IMG/VR virus record: IMGVR_UViG_3300024520_000342
Span: 1-30,761 of that record
Length of the DNA: 30,761 nucleotides
DNA from: a virus
Strand: one strand, 5' to 3'
The translations under genes and the position numbers were made by a program. The notes below the pieces were generated by a model. That model saw only the letters and a program-made list of their open reading frames with translations. It was not told the origin of the DNA and made no database searches. Each line of letters opens with the position of its first letter. The first letter of the stretch is position 1. Shown here piece after piece: positions 16,988-23,986 of this stretch.

Positions 16988-18351
16988 TGGGGCCTCAACT
17001 CCTCGTCCACCACGTCCTCGCCGTACAGGTCGCCTGGAGTCAGACCGGCCCTCACAGGGAACAGCTCTGCAATCGAGTACACGAGCGCGTCAGCCCTGTT
17101 AGGCGATCCGTCTCCCTCGTAGGTCGTGGGGGTGAACTGCGTGATTTCGTCCTCGAGTTCAGGGAAGCTGCCGACGTGCGACACCTCCCCGCGCTCGTAC
17201 ATCCCGGCGACCGGCTCGAAACGGCTTGGCTTCGACTTCGATGCCCAGACCTTCTTTGTTCTGATCTGAACGCCCATGCGCTCCATCGCGTGCGCGAGCA
17301 CGGTGGGCACGAGATCGCCGCCGTAGTTCGCCTCCCAGACGATGCAGCTCGCCTCGAACTCAAGCGCGAGTTCAATCACCTTGCGCGCCCATCCGTCGGG
17401 GCCGAGGGTGCAAGTGCGGTCTGCGAGGACGTAGGCCCGCCGTGGCCCCGCCCTCGCAGTCGCACTTATGCCGCAGGCGTCGCCTCCCCCGCCAAAGGGG
17501 TCGACGCCAACGACCACGCGCTCGAACGCCTCGGGTGAAACTCCCGCGCAGCGCTGCGAGTCGATCATCTCTTGAGACACGATCGCGCCCTCGACGTCGG
17601 GCAGAATCTCGCCGTCGAGTTCTTGGCGCCCGAGTCTCGTCCCGTGGTATTCGGCGTGCTGCGCCGCGACGTAGCTCGGCGCGAGGTTCGACTCGTTGTC
17701 GTACATAGACGCACGCGTAACGACGGTGTCAGCGCGGGAGATCAGCCTCTTGATTAACGCTCTGCGCTTCGGCGTCGATGTGCATATAATCTGCGGGTTC
17801 GCCCCCGTCCTGATTCTCTGCTCGCCAAGCGCGAAGGCCTCCGGCCCCGTCATGCCCTCGGGCTTCCACGCGTCGATCTCGTCGTACCATGCCTTGTCAG
17901 CTGCGGGGCCCCGGAATCGTTCGGCCTTCTGCGCTGCGAACAGTTGGATCTTGGCGCCGTTATGCGTGATGAGGTTCGGGTCGTCCTTCGCCATGCGGAG
18001 CGTCGGCCGTTGGTGAGCAGGCCAGACGCCCAACAGCCCGGGGGCGCCCTCGGATCCGTGTACCATCGTCCTCATAGTGTCGACCCAAGTGGGACCAGCG
18101 ACATTGACGGTCCGCGCTTCGCCCGAATCGCACCACTTACGAACCATCTGAGCGCCCGTGAATGTCTTACCGCTACCCGCGCCCCACTGCATGATCCAAA
18201 TAAACCAGCCTGGTGGCGGCTCGACCTGATGCGGTAGGGGAACCCAAAGAGAGTCAAGTTGCAGCCGCTCCGTTGCCGTTAGGCTTTGCAGGAACCGGCT
18301 CGTCCTCTCCGGCGAGGAACTGATTGATCTTAGCCTCGAGCGCAGAGTCAT
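16984..18351 (-). CDS. terL: Terminase large subunit
   Basis: The ATPase-nuclease motor packages DNA into the prohead. From the chosen ATG (455 residues), the Walker A motif GAGSGKT is at about 57-63, and a Walker B-like segment AWYDEIDAW follows near 154-162. CTSTPKR follows near 194, in the usual place of the coupling motif. The C-terminal nuclease begins with VVVGVDPFGGGGDA at about 285, where the first Asp is a candidate metal ligand, and ends with SPNRADALVYSIAEL. The N-terminus is uncertain: an ATG at 18375 would add eight residues, and both overlap the small terminase gene by about 100 bases. I prefer 18351 because it gives an N-terminal RFLQSLTATERLQL helix of family-like length. Confidence 0.9.
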   Translation of the reverse strand: MTLRSRLRSISSSPERTSRFLQSLTATERLQLDSLWVPLPHQVEPPPGWFIWIMQWGAGSGKTFTGAQMVRKWCDSGEARTVNVAGPTWVDTMRTMVHGSEGAPGLLGVWPAHQRPTLRMAKDDPNLITHNGAKIQLFAAQKAERFRGPAADKAWYDEIDAWKPEGMTGPEAFALGEQRIRTGANPQIICTSTPKRRALIKRLISRADTVVTRASMYDNESNLAPSYVAAQHAEYHGTRLGRQELDGEILPDVEGAIVSQEMIDSQRCAGVSPEAFERVVVGVDPFGGGGDACGISATARAGPRRAYVLADRTCTLGPDGWARKVIELALEFEASCIVWEANYGGDLVPTVLAHAMERMGVQIRTKKVWASKSKPSRFEPVAGMYERGEVSHVGSFPELEDEITQFTPTTYEGDGSPNRADALVYSIAELFPVRAGLTPGDLYGEDVVDEELRPQ

Positions 18352-18622
18352 CGACTGCGGGGAGATCGACCTCATGCTTTTGAACCGCAGGCCACGCTCG
18401 AGCCAGGTACTCTCGGATCATCTGCCCGTTCCGCTTCAGCATGGAGTCGACGAACACCCTCGCGAGCGCCTCGCGCTTCGTCGTGTCGGATCCGGGGATC
18501 TCCTCGTCGAGGACTCGTGCGACGATCGTCTCGAATGTTAGGCGAGGCGGTCGACCCTGCGGGTTCCCGCTTTCGCCTGGCTTCCATTGGGTCGCCTTCA
18601 GATGCTCGGGACAATCACCCAC
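18254..18622 (-). CDS. Probable terminase small subunit (DUF5681-like)
   Basis: The 122-residue product contains TQWKPGESGNPQGRPP at about 11-26, the hallmark of DUF5681-type proteins that usually sit directly before large terminase genes and are thought to act as small terminase or DNA-recognition proteins. The middle is helical (FETIVARVLDEEI, REALARVFVDSML, MIREYLARAWPAV), and the C-terminus is low-complexity. The GTG start follows GGAGGG with a seven-base spacer. The gene overlaps the large terminase by about 100 bases and the preceding 32-codon frame by eight. Confidence 0.7.
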   Translation of the reverse strand: MGDCPEHLKATQWKPGESGNPQGRPPRLTFETIVARVLDEEIPGSDTTKREALARVFVDSMLKRNGQMIREYLARAWPAVQKHEVDLPAVDDSALEAKINQFLAGEDEPVPAKPNGNGAAAT

Positions 18623-18713
18623 CCTCCGTCCCTCCGAGGATCACGGGGAATCCGAGTCGGCTGACGACGAACGCGGCGACGAGGTCGGGGGCGTTGTAGA
18701 CGAGCCACCTCAT
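18615..18713 (-). CDS. 32-residue hydrophobic peptide bridging ParB-MTase and terminase genes
   Basis: A short frame starts with ATG overlapping the ParB-MTase stop (ATGA) and ends inside the start region of the small terminase gene. The predicted peptide is largely hydrophobic (LVYNAPDLVAAFVV) and could be a small membrane peptide. It fills exactly the gap in an operon where other genes are coupled end to end, which supports translation, but it is too short for confident calling. Confidence 0.4.
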   Translation of the reverse strand: MRWLVYNAPDLVAAFVVSRLGFPVILGGTEGG

Positions 18714-20209
18714 ACCTTCGCCGCGACCGCGTTGGTCTGCGCCTCGCATCTCGAGAGGACGATGTCGCAATACTTCGGGGACAGTTCTATCCCGAGGCAC
18801 TCGCGACCGAGCGCGGCAGATGCGACCATCGTCGAGCCGCTCCCCATGAATGGATCGAACACAACGTCCCCCGGATCGGTCAGGACGCGAATGAAAAAGT
18901 CTGGCATCGACACGGGGAACGCTGCAGGGTGGCCGAGCGCGTCCCTATTCTTTCCGAGCGTGAGGACGTTCGACGGGTAAGCCATGCCCCCGAGTAGATT
19001 GTCGGGGATCCCGCCGTTGTAGAGTCCCTTGCCCTGATTGTCGGCGAGTCGTCCCGCGTCCTTGTTGTTACGGTATCCCCCGGTCTTACCCTTCGTGCCC
19101 TGCTGTTCGTAGGTTCGCTCATTGTGACCTGCAGCTGTCTTGCGGGAGTCGACGCCCTTCCGCCTCATCCCCTCAGTGAATCCGTGTTCCTGTACGTCCT
19201 CCATGTTCGGATGGAGGCCGCTCCAGTCTGGGACGTCGTCGGTCGGGTGCATGACCCTGTCGGGGTAGAATTTGTGTCGGCCGCGAGCGAAGTGGAATAT
19301 CGGCTCCCAACCGTTCTTGAATCGCTGCGCGGGGGTCTTGGGGGTTCCGCCATGCGACCAGATAAACTCGTCGACGAACCGCCAGCCCCACTCCCTGACG
19401 TGAGCTAGGACGAGATCCCTGACGTAGAGAACGCGCTGCCCGTCCTCGCAGTGCTCCTTGATATTGACGAGCCATGATCCATCGTCCGACAGATTCCTCG
19501 AGACATTGTCGGCGACGTCTGCGAACCATTCGACGAACCGGTCAGGGTGTATCCCCTCGAACCCGCTCTCCGTGTCGTATTCGCGCTGCTGCGCGTAGGG
19601 GGGCGATGTGATCCCGAGCGTCACCTGGCGACCCTCGAGCAGGCGATCGACGTCCTCGCTCGAGGTGGCGTCCCCGCAGATGAGCCGATGCTTGCCGATC
19701 TGCCAGACGTCGCCCGGTTCGCATCGCTGCTCGGGCTCGGGTAGTGCGGAATGACCGGCTGATCCATCGTCGACCCCGAGATCCAGGGGCTCTTGGATGA
19801 GCTTGGCGAGCTCGTGATCGTCGAATCCCGTCATGGCGAGATCTGCACCCTCGGCCTCGAGACCCTTCAGGAGCTCGCGGAGGGGCGCGTCGTCCCAATC
19901 GCCAGAGATCCGGTTGAGCGCGAGGTTGAGCTGCTTCTCGCTGGGGTCGTCGAGGTCGACCCACGCGACGGGGAGCGAATCGAGACCCTCGGCCTGCGCC
20001 GCCTTGACTCGCTGATGCCCGCCGACGATCCGACCGGTTCGGCGATTCGCGATGATCGGCTCGACGGCGCCAAAGAACCTCAGCGAGCGCCTCAGGGCGG
20101 CGAGGTCATGATCGTCGATCTTGCGAGGATTGTACGGCGCGGCCATTGACGCCAGCTCGGAGACTGGCATCGGCTCGACTTCTAGGCAGTCGGGCGCGGC
20201 CGACGTCAA
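18710..20209 (-). CDS. ParB-like nuclease domain fused to N4/N6-type DNA methyltransferase
   Basis: Residues about 14-130 resemble ParB/Srx-type domains: NPRKID, then a VGGHQRVKAA motif near 62-71 in the usual phosphate/nucleotide-binding context. Residues about 165-499 are a beta-class amino-methyltransferase: TSPPY at about 201-205 is the catalytic motif, and the SAM-binding DPFMGSGST lies at 452-460 near the C-terminus, the order typical of the beta class. SPPY leaves N4-cytosine or N6-adenine open. Phages often place such fusions just before terminase genes. The start is a TTG overlapping the upstream stop (TTGA); an ATG at residue 14 is an alternative. Confidence 0.85.
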   Translation of the reverse strand: MTSAAPDCLEVEPMPVSELASMAAPYNPRKIDDHDLAALRRSLRFFGAVEPIIANRRTGRIVGGHQRVKAAQAEGLDSLPVAWVDLDDPSEKQLNLALNRISGDWDDAPLRELLKGLEAEGADLAMTGFDDHELAKLIQEPLDLGVDDGSAGHSALPEPEQRCEPGDVWQIGKHRLICGDATSSEDVDRLLEGRQVTLGITSPPYAQQREYDTESGFEGIHPDRFVEWFADVADNVSRNLSDDGSWLVNIKEHCEDGQRVLYVRDLVLAHVREWGWRFVDEFIWSHGGTPKTPAQRFKNGWEPIFHFARGRHKFYPDRVMHPTDDVPDWSGLHPNMEDVQEHGFTEGMRRKGVDSRKTAAGHNERTYEQQGTKGKTGGYRNNKDAGRLADNQGKGLYNGGIPDNLLGGMAYPSNVLTLGKNRDALGHPAAFPVSMPDFFIRVLTDPGDVVFDPFMGSGSTMVASAALGRECLGIELSPKYCDIVLSRCEAQTNAVAAKV

Positions 20210-20355
20210 GCATCGACCTCGTCGATCTCGTCGAACTCATGATCGACGTCTCGGCCCGACAGGAATCGCCGGGTATTCCGTTCCATGAATCGATCTACGG
20301 GCTCAGCAAGGTCGAGCGCCTCGTAGATGTCGGCGTCATCGTTCGGATCTGGCAT
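20206..20355 (-). CDS. 49-residue acidic protein at the head of the late operon
   Basis: This frame was found by hand. ATG at 20355 opens a 49-residue protein, MPDPNDDADIYEALDLAEPV and onward, very acidic with a central basic helix (RFMERNTRRFLSGRD). Its TGA overlaps the ParB-MTase TTG start. It is the first gene after the candidate late promoter at 20414-20419. I do not recognise it; an acidic DNA-mimic or small regulator is possible but unsupported. Confidence 0.5.
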   Translation of the reverse strand: MPDPNDDADIYEALDLAEPVDRFMERNTRRFLSGRDVDHEFDEIDEVDA

Positions 20356-20485
20356 CTGTGTCGACCTGATCGACGGTAGTGGTGGGGAGGTGCAGGCGGG
20401 ATTATCACCATGAATTATAGCAGAGGGTCGGGGCGCCCCGCTATTCGGATCGAGAAGCCGAGCGTTTACCTCGGTCTATAGGGTA
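20356..20485 (-). promoter_or_regulatory. Intergenic candidate late promoter region
   Basis: This 130-bp gap separates the early leftward genes from the late operon. On the minus strand it has a perfect TATAAT (20419-20414) about 60 bases before the 49-codon gene. A perfect 12-bp palindrome, CGGGGCGCCCCG, spans 20429-20440, just upstream of the box where a repressor or activator could sit. No good -35 is visible, so an activator or phage factor may be needed. A weak 5-bp hairpin (20458-20474) follows the end of the nuclease gene but lacks a U-run. Confidence 0.5.
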
Positions 20486-20782
20486 TCACCGGCATCTACT
20501 CGAGACGATCGCGCTCGGATTGATAAGCTCGATCACCTCGTCGATCGATCTACAGATGCACACCTGGCCGCGCCATCGCGAGTGGAATCGCTCCTGCGCC
20601 GGGGTGAGCTTGCCACCTGGCCGCTTGAGTTCGATCAGGAGGTTGCGGCCCCGCCAGCCGATCAGGAGGTCGGGAGCGCCGCGGTGGTTGAGCTTCTCGA
20701 AGGGGATCCCGAGCTGCCTGAGCGCAGCGCAGACCTCTGGCTCGATCGCATCGCGCGTATTAGCATGGCTGAGCAGACCCAC
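20486..20782 (-). CDS. VRR-NUC-like nuclease
   Basis: The 98-residue protein has the PD-(D/E)xK core of small VRR-NUC phage nucleases: GAPDLLIGWRGRNLLIELKRPGGKLTPAQ-type layout with D38 in PD, E51 and K53 in ELK, and Q63 in TPAQ; an early E14 can complete the site. These enzymes are structure-selective endonucleases acting on branched DNA, so a role in resolving replication or recombination intermediates is plausible. The GTG start overlaps the upstream stop by one base (TAGTG). It is the last gene of the leftward early block. Confidence 0.75.
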   Translation of the reverse strand: MGLLSHANTRDAIEPEVCAALRQLGIPFEKLNHRGAPDLLIGWRGRNLLIELKRPGGKLTPAQERFHSRWRGQVCICRSIDEVIELINPSAIVSSRCR

Positions 20783-21081
20783 TACTTTGATCCCAGCGCG
20801 GCGCGGGCGATCTTGCCTTTATCAAGTTGTATGGGTGACGCGGGACGCATTCCCATTTCACGTTCGTAGTTGACTGCCGCACCGTAGAATTTTAGCGCCG
20901 CCCGCAGCCGGGTGATCTCCTGCTCCAGTTCTTCAATGTGAACAGCCGCTTCTGTTTCAGGTAGAAGATTGATCTTCGTCTGCAGGATTGCCTTCTTCCA
21001 GCCCTCGCGTAGATCTTTGATTTCTTCTTGTGCTTCTTGGAATAACTTTCGGATCTCGTCCAGTGAGAGCGGGTCACTCAC
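20782..21081 (-). CDS. Coiled-coil protein of unknown function
   Basis: I set the start at the GTG at 21081 because an AGAGGAGG ribosome binding site lies five bases upstream; this gives 99 residues and an eight-base overlap with the preceding gene. The protein is a predicted coiled coil (LDEIRKLFQEAQEEIKDLREG and IEELEQEITRLRAALKFYG), with no catalytic motif. It is in the early leftward block between other small proteins. Function not recognised. Confidence 0.55.
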   Translation of the reverse strand: MSDPLSLDEIRKLFQEAQEEIKDLREGWKKAILQTKINLLPETEAAVHIEELEQEITRLRAALKFYGAAVNYEREMGMRPASPIQLDKGKIARAALGSK

Positions 21082-21358
21082 CCTCACCTCCTCTGATGGC
21101 TGCGCTGGTAGCCCCCCGTTCATCGCCGCATAAAGCGTTGTGAGCGCGAATCCCCGTATCTGATTCAAACTCGGCGGCGGTTGCGTTTTCGTACCAACCC
21201 AATGCTTCGCGTAGTTCTGATGAACGCTCCCGCTCGGCTTCGACGGCATCATTGACAGCGCATCGTATTTGATCGGTGATGGCAAATTCAATAGTTGCGA
21301 GGTCGAACATCCCGTCCATCGCGGTTCTTGCCCGCTCTCCCGGCGTCGGGTCAGTCAC
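21074..21358 (-). CDS. Small hypothetical early protein
   Basis: The GTG at 21358 overlaps the preceding stop as GTGA, giving 94 residues. The N-terminus (ERARTAMDGMFDLATIEFAI) and middle (ECERSSELREALGWYENA-like helix) are helical and charged. No motif recognised. The coupling to both neighbours argues that it is translated. Function unknown. Confidence 0.55.
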   Translation of the reverse strand: MTDPTPGERARTAMDGMFDLATIEFAITDQIRCAVNDAVEAERERSSELREALGWYENATAAEFESDTGIRAHNALCGDERGATSAAIRGGEGE

Positions 21359-21495
21359 GACGCCGACCTCCCGAGATGGATCGCGAGCAAGATCACGGCC
21401 GCAGCGATGACGTAGATCCAGAAGGGATCCATCGCCTCGCGTTTCCAGATCAGATGCCACCTGATCCCGAGCCGGGTCAATCGGATTCGCGTCAC
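21355..21495 (-). CDS. Single-pass small membrane protein
   Basis: A GTG at 21495 overlapping the upstream stop (GTGA) gives 46 residues: a short basic N-terminus, then a single transmembrane helix (PFWIYVIAAAVILLAIHLG) near the C-terminus and a short RSAS tail. An internal ATG just before the helix is an alternative start. Its function is unknown; the basic cytoplasmic side predicts N-in topology. Confidence 0.5.
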   Translation of the reverse strand: MTRIRLTRLGIRWHLIWKREAMDPFWIYVIAAAVILLAIHLGRSAS

Positions 21496-21749
21496 TGTGC
21501 CGCCCTCCCCCTGTCGCAGCTCGTCCACCTGAGCGGGAGCTCGATCGTCGAGACCATCTGCGGGTGGACGCCGATCTTCAACATAAAGTGCTTCCAGATG
21601 CAAATGTAGCACTTCCGAGCGGGCGTCACCCCCTCATGCGGTCGGGGGAGCTCGTGCTGCGGTTCGCGTCGATCAAAGAACCTTCGGATCCTCATGTGAC
21701 AGTCAGAGCAGTGTGTAATGATCTCGTGTCGATACCAAACGTCAGCCAT
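21492..21749 (-). CDS. Zinc-ribbon-like small protein
   Basis: The 85-residue product has two CxxC-type pairs, CSDCH at about 14-18 and CYICI about 32 residues later, separated by a basic loop (RIRRFFDRREPQ), a spacing consistent with a small zinc ribbon. ATG overlaps the loader-like gene stop by eight bases. It lies in the replication block, so nucleic-acid binding is plausible, but no family was recognised. Confidence 0.55.
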   Translation of the reverse strand: MADVWYRHEIITHCSDCHMRIRRFFDRREPQHELPRPHEGVTPARKCYICIWKHFMLKIGVHPQMVSTIELPLRWTSCDRGRAAQ

Positions 21750-22053
21750 CGTCTTTCACCTCGGGGGATACGATCGGATTCAATCGGCGTCGCTCTCTGC
21801 GCTGCTCCTCGAATCGTTCGACTTGCAGTCTGCGCTGTCTCGCCTCATTGCACTTGGCGAGAAGCACCGCGAAAGGGGGAAAGGTTCCGTGTTCCCGCGT
21901 AGAGATCACGAGATCGATCCCCGCCTTGACGTCCCTGATCTTGAATCGATGTCCCCGCAGGGCATCGATATATTCTGCGGATCTTTCCGAGCTCGCGCCG
22001 CTAGGAAAGGCTCGAGCGAGCTTCGCCATGAGCTGATCTCGGACGTCAGTCAT
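21742..22053 (-). CDS. Putative replicative helicase loader
   Basis: The start ATG at 22053 overlaps the initiator gene stop by eight bases, giving 103 residues. The sequence EYIDALRGHRFKIRDVKAGI followed by LVIST-REHGTFPP and LLAKCNEARQ resembles the small helical helicase-loader or G39P/DnaT-like proteins, where a helical bundle with a conserved FPP turn precedes a basic tail. The C-terminus is very basic (EEQRRERRRLNP). Placement right after the initiator fits a loader that recruits the host DnaB-type helicase, since no phage helicase was found. The family link is by pattern only. Confidence 0.5.
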   Translation of the reverse strand: MTDVRDQLMAKLARAFPSGASSERSAEYIDALRGHRFKIRDVKAGIDLVISTREHGTFPPFAVLLAKCNEARQRRLQVERFEEQRRERRRLNPIVSPEVKDDG

Positions 22054-23122
22054 CCCGATCCCTTCGGGCCTTGGCGATCGCCTCGGCCGAGTTCGATTCG
22101 CGATCGATCTCAGCGAAGCTCTTGGCGCGGGTCGCGCCTGGCCGCGGATTGAGATCGCGTCTCCAGTATCGATGAGCGAGGGCTCTGATCTTGGCGAAGT
22201 TCTGGCGATCCGTCTCGAGCCCGAGGGCGGCGACCTCGCAGACGATGAGCTCGTAATTCTCATCGATCCAGTCCTCGAGCGTCTGGCCTGATTCGGAGAT
22301 CGTCCCGAGCTTGGCGAGCATCGCAAATAGCCATTGTCCATCGACAGCCGAGAGAGCGCCCGCAGATGGGATGATCCCGTCAGGGCTGCTCGAGATCGTC
22401 GATCGTGGGCGAACCTCGAGATCGCGGGGGGATTTACCCTCGGGGTCGGGGATCGGGACGAACCCCTCGAGGTCATGATCGGTCTCGCGTATGCTGGGGG
22501 GATCGTAATCGGCGAGATCGAGGTCGACGATCTTTCGGCCGACTCGCGACTGATGGAGATCTTGATACAGGGTCTCGTCTGGATGGGCGCGGTCCCCGAG
22601 GATCTCGCGGTCGAGCTTCTCGGCCAGGGCGGCCGCGAGTCGGCGGTCACTCTCGATCAAGGCCTCGCGTAGACGGGGATCCATCGGCTCGAGCATCTCT
22701 GTATCAGGGGATCCGGATGGGTCGATCGGGGGTGTCGCGCTCTCTCTCGTAGAGAGAGCTTCTACTCTATTCTCCTCTATTCTAATGGTCGGAGCGAATC
22801 CCTGCAATTTCGACCAGTTAGAGACCTCTACCAGGTAGACGTCTCCGAGACGTCGCAGAGACGTCAACGAGACGTCTCCTAGACGTCTCATCGTAGCCTC
22901 GGCGTGGACGACCCTCTCGCGCCTGGCAAGGGCGCAGATCGAGCGTCGAGATAGGGAGATCGATCCATCCTTGGAGTTGGCTCTCGAGAGCGCAGCGAGC
23001 AGATTGATAAAGAGCCGAAACGCGGCGTCGTCGATCTCGGAGATCTTTGGATCATCGAGGATGTCCTCTGTCAATCGGAACCAGGGACGATGATCGCTCG
23101 GGAATCGGCGCCTCTTGGCCAT
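22046..23122 (-). CDS. Replication initiator / replisome organiser-like protein
   Basis: The 358-residue protein starts divergently from the rightward genes. Residues about 10-125 look like a winged-helix DNA-binding domain: PWFRLTEDILDDPKI, AAFRLFINLLAALSRA, ISLSRRSICALARRE, then a wing-like hairpin region and VSNWSKLQGF. A long polar linker (about 130-265) is followed by a C-terminal helical region (GQWLFAMLAKLGTISESGQ, DENYELIVCEVAALG, FAKIRALAHRYWRRD) that could contact the loader. This arrangement is typical of phage initiators of the lambda O or DnaD style. Its coding sequence contains five 11-bp iterons at 22836-22890, as lambda O contains its own origin. Confidence 0.65.
   Translation of the reverse strand: MAKRRRFPSDHRPWFRLTEDILDDPKISEIDDAAFRLFINLLAALSRANSKDGSISLSRRSICALARRERVVHAEATMRRLGDVSLTSLRRLGDVYLVEVSNWSKLQGFAPTIRIEENRVEALSTRESATPPIDPSGSPDTEMLEPMDPRLREALIESDRRLAAALAEKLDREILGDRAHPDETLYQDLHQSRVGRKIVDLDLADYDPPSIRETDHDLEGFVPIPDPEGKSPRDLEVRPRSTISSSPDGIIPSAGALSAVDGQWLFAMLAKLGTISESGQTLEDWIDENYELIVCEVAALGLETDRQNFAKIRALAHRYWRRDLNPRPGATRAKSFAEIDRESNSAEAIAKARRDRDD
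22742..22783. promoter_or_regulatory. Hairpin and AT-rich 10-bp repeats beside the iterons
   Basis: CTCTCTC (22742-22748) and GAGAGAG (22752-22758) form a 7-bp hairpin with a three-base loop. Right next to it, CTCTATTCT occurs at 22765-22773 and 22775-22783, a 10-bp period in one of the least GC-rich stretches of this block. Next to the iterons this has the look of a strand-opening element; that role is inferred. Confidence 0.4.
22836..22890. repeat. Five tandem 11-bp iterons (candidate replication origin)
   Basis: AGACGTC starts at 22837, 22848, 22859, 22870 and 22881, exactly every 11 bases. The five units are TAGACGTCTCC, GAGACGTCGCA, GAGACGTCAAC, GAGACGTCTCC and TAGACGTCTCA, each centred on the palindrome GACGTC. 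Because 11 is not a multiple of three, the units are read in all three frames of the initiator gene, so the repetition is set at DNA level. The spacing places sites on one face of the helix. Confidence 0.75.
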
Positions 23123-23268
23123 TCAGCCCCCAGGGTCATCATTACCGAAGGGGCATCCGATAGGCAACTCTTTTTTTTTTGATTTTGGCGATTATTTGCT
23201 CCAGATCCCTTGCCGGGGGGACGATGATGGATATATGATGTCACTCACCCGAAACGGAGGCGCAGATC
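23123..23268. promoter_or_regulatory. Divergent early control region
   Basis: This 146-bp gap lies between the divergent initiator gene and the rightward genes. On the plus strand, TTGCCG (23210-23215) and TATGAT (23234-23239), 18 bases apart, form a plausible sigma-70-type promoter about 30 bases before the first gene. On the minus strand TTGCCT (23167-23162) and TAATGAT (23144-23138), 17 bases apart, make a weaker candidate. A run of ten T residues occupies 23171-23180, an unusual feature in this GC-rich genome and a likely bent or easily melted tract. Confidence 0.5.
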
Positions 23269-23475
23269 ATGGCCAAGAGCAGCGAATCAAGAAGGGAACT
23301 CCCCTGGACAGTCGACGTCGAGAAGGTCAGGCGAGCCGCCGTTTCCGTGGCGAGCAACGCCGACAAGGCCGAGTTCCTGGCCGCTGCCATCCGAGAGGGC
23401 GCAGGCGCAATCGAGGCCGAGCTGATCTCGGAACTCCTATCCCTCAGGGCGCGGGACGCGCGAGGTGGCCTGTAA
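23269..23475 (+). CDS. Small early protein, unknown function
   Basis: The first rightward gene encodes 68 residues after a clear GGAGG site eight bases before its ATG. It is helical with a basic start (SSESRRELPWTVDVEKVRRA) and a C-terminal helix (AIEAELISELLSLRARDA). No motif recognised. Being first in the rightward transcript, it may be an early regulator or host-takeover protein, but this is speculation. Its stop overlaps the next ATG (TAATG). Confidence 0.6.
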   Translation: MAKSSESRRELPWTVDVEKVRRAAVSVASNADKAEFLAAAIREGAGAIEAELISELLSLRARDARGGL

Positions 23476-23756
23476 TGGCCGTGCGTTGCGGGCATACGGT
23501 CTGCTGGGAACGGGCGATCAGCGCCGGTGATGGGCGACCTGTCGAGTGCATCGCCACCGCACCCCGCGAGAGCGATTGCCCGAAGCACGGTGACGAGGCG
23601 ATTAGCCCGGAGACGGGGCTCTGCCTGCGATGCAAGGCGCTCGCGGATTACGACGCGCCCCCACTGGTTCCCTGCAGGCGGTGCCAGTTCTCGGACGAGC
23701 TGAACGAGGACGGGTTCTGCCTGCTCTGCTCGCAGAATGACGGGGCGGCAGCATGA
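23475..23756 (+). CDS. Zinc-ribbon protein with two CxxC pairs
   Basis: The ATG at 23475 overlaps the previous stop (TAATG), giving 93 residues. Cys/His pairs are abundant: CGHTVC near the N-terminus, then CPKHGDE...CLRCKAL at about 35-55 and CRRCQF...CLLCSQ at about 67-86, two successive zinc-ribbon-like units. Such proteins can bind nucleic acid or another protein; nothing more specific is visible. It is part of the tightly coupled early rightward cluster. Confidence 0.6.
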   Translation: MAVRCGHTVCWERAISAGDGRPVECIATAPRESDCPKHGDEAISPETGLCLRCKALADYDAPPLVPCRRCQFSDELNEDGFCLLCSQNDGAAA

Positions 23757-23986
23757 GCGCGCACATCGACGTAAGGCTCGCGAAGGCTCGCAGGAGCAAG
23801 CACGTCGCGCTCTGCGCGGCCGTGAGGGATCTCAAGATCGGTCTGCGAGAAGCGAACGCAGAGCTTGAGTTTCTCGGCCATCACATGAAGCCGTTTTCCA
23901 AGGCCATCATGACGACACGGGCGAAGCAAGCCCACCGCAGATCGCAGCGCGTGCTCGACTCGATCGACGAGGCCAATCATGGGTGA
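23753..23986 (+). CDS. Small basic helical protein
   Basis: The 77-residue product starts at an ATG overlapping the previous stop (ATGA). It is mostly helical and basic (VRLAKARRSKHVALCAAV, MTTRAKQAHRRSQRVLDS), which suggests nucleic-acid contact, but no family is recognised. It lies between a zinc-ribbon gene and a small membrane protein gene. Confidence 0.5.
   Translation: MSAHIDVRLAKARRSKHVALCAAVRDLKIGLREANAELEFLGHHMKPFSKAIMTTRAKQAHRRSQRVLDSIDEANHG

Noticed and set aside
22054-22650. Upstream extension of the loader-like gene
   Set aside because: It is a Ser/Arg-rich shadow of the initiator gene; the coupled ATG at 22053 is preferred.
22836-22890. CRISPR array
   Set aside because: Eleven-base repeats without spacers; they are tandem iterons.
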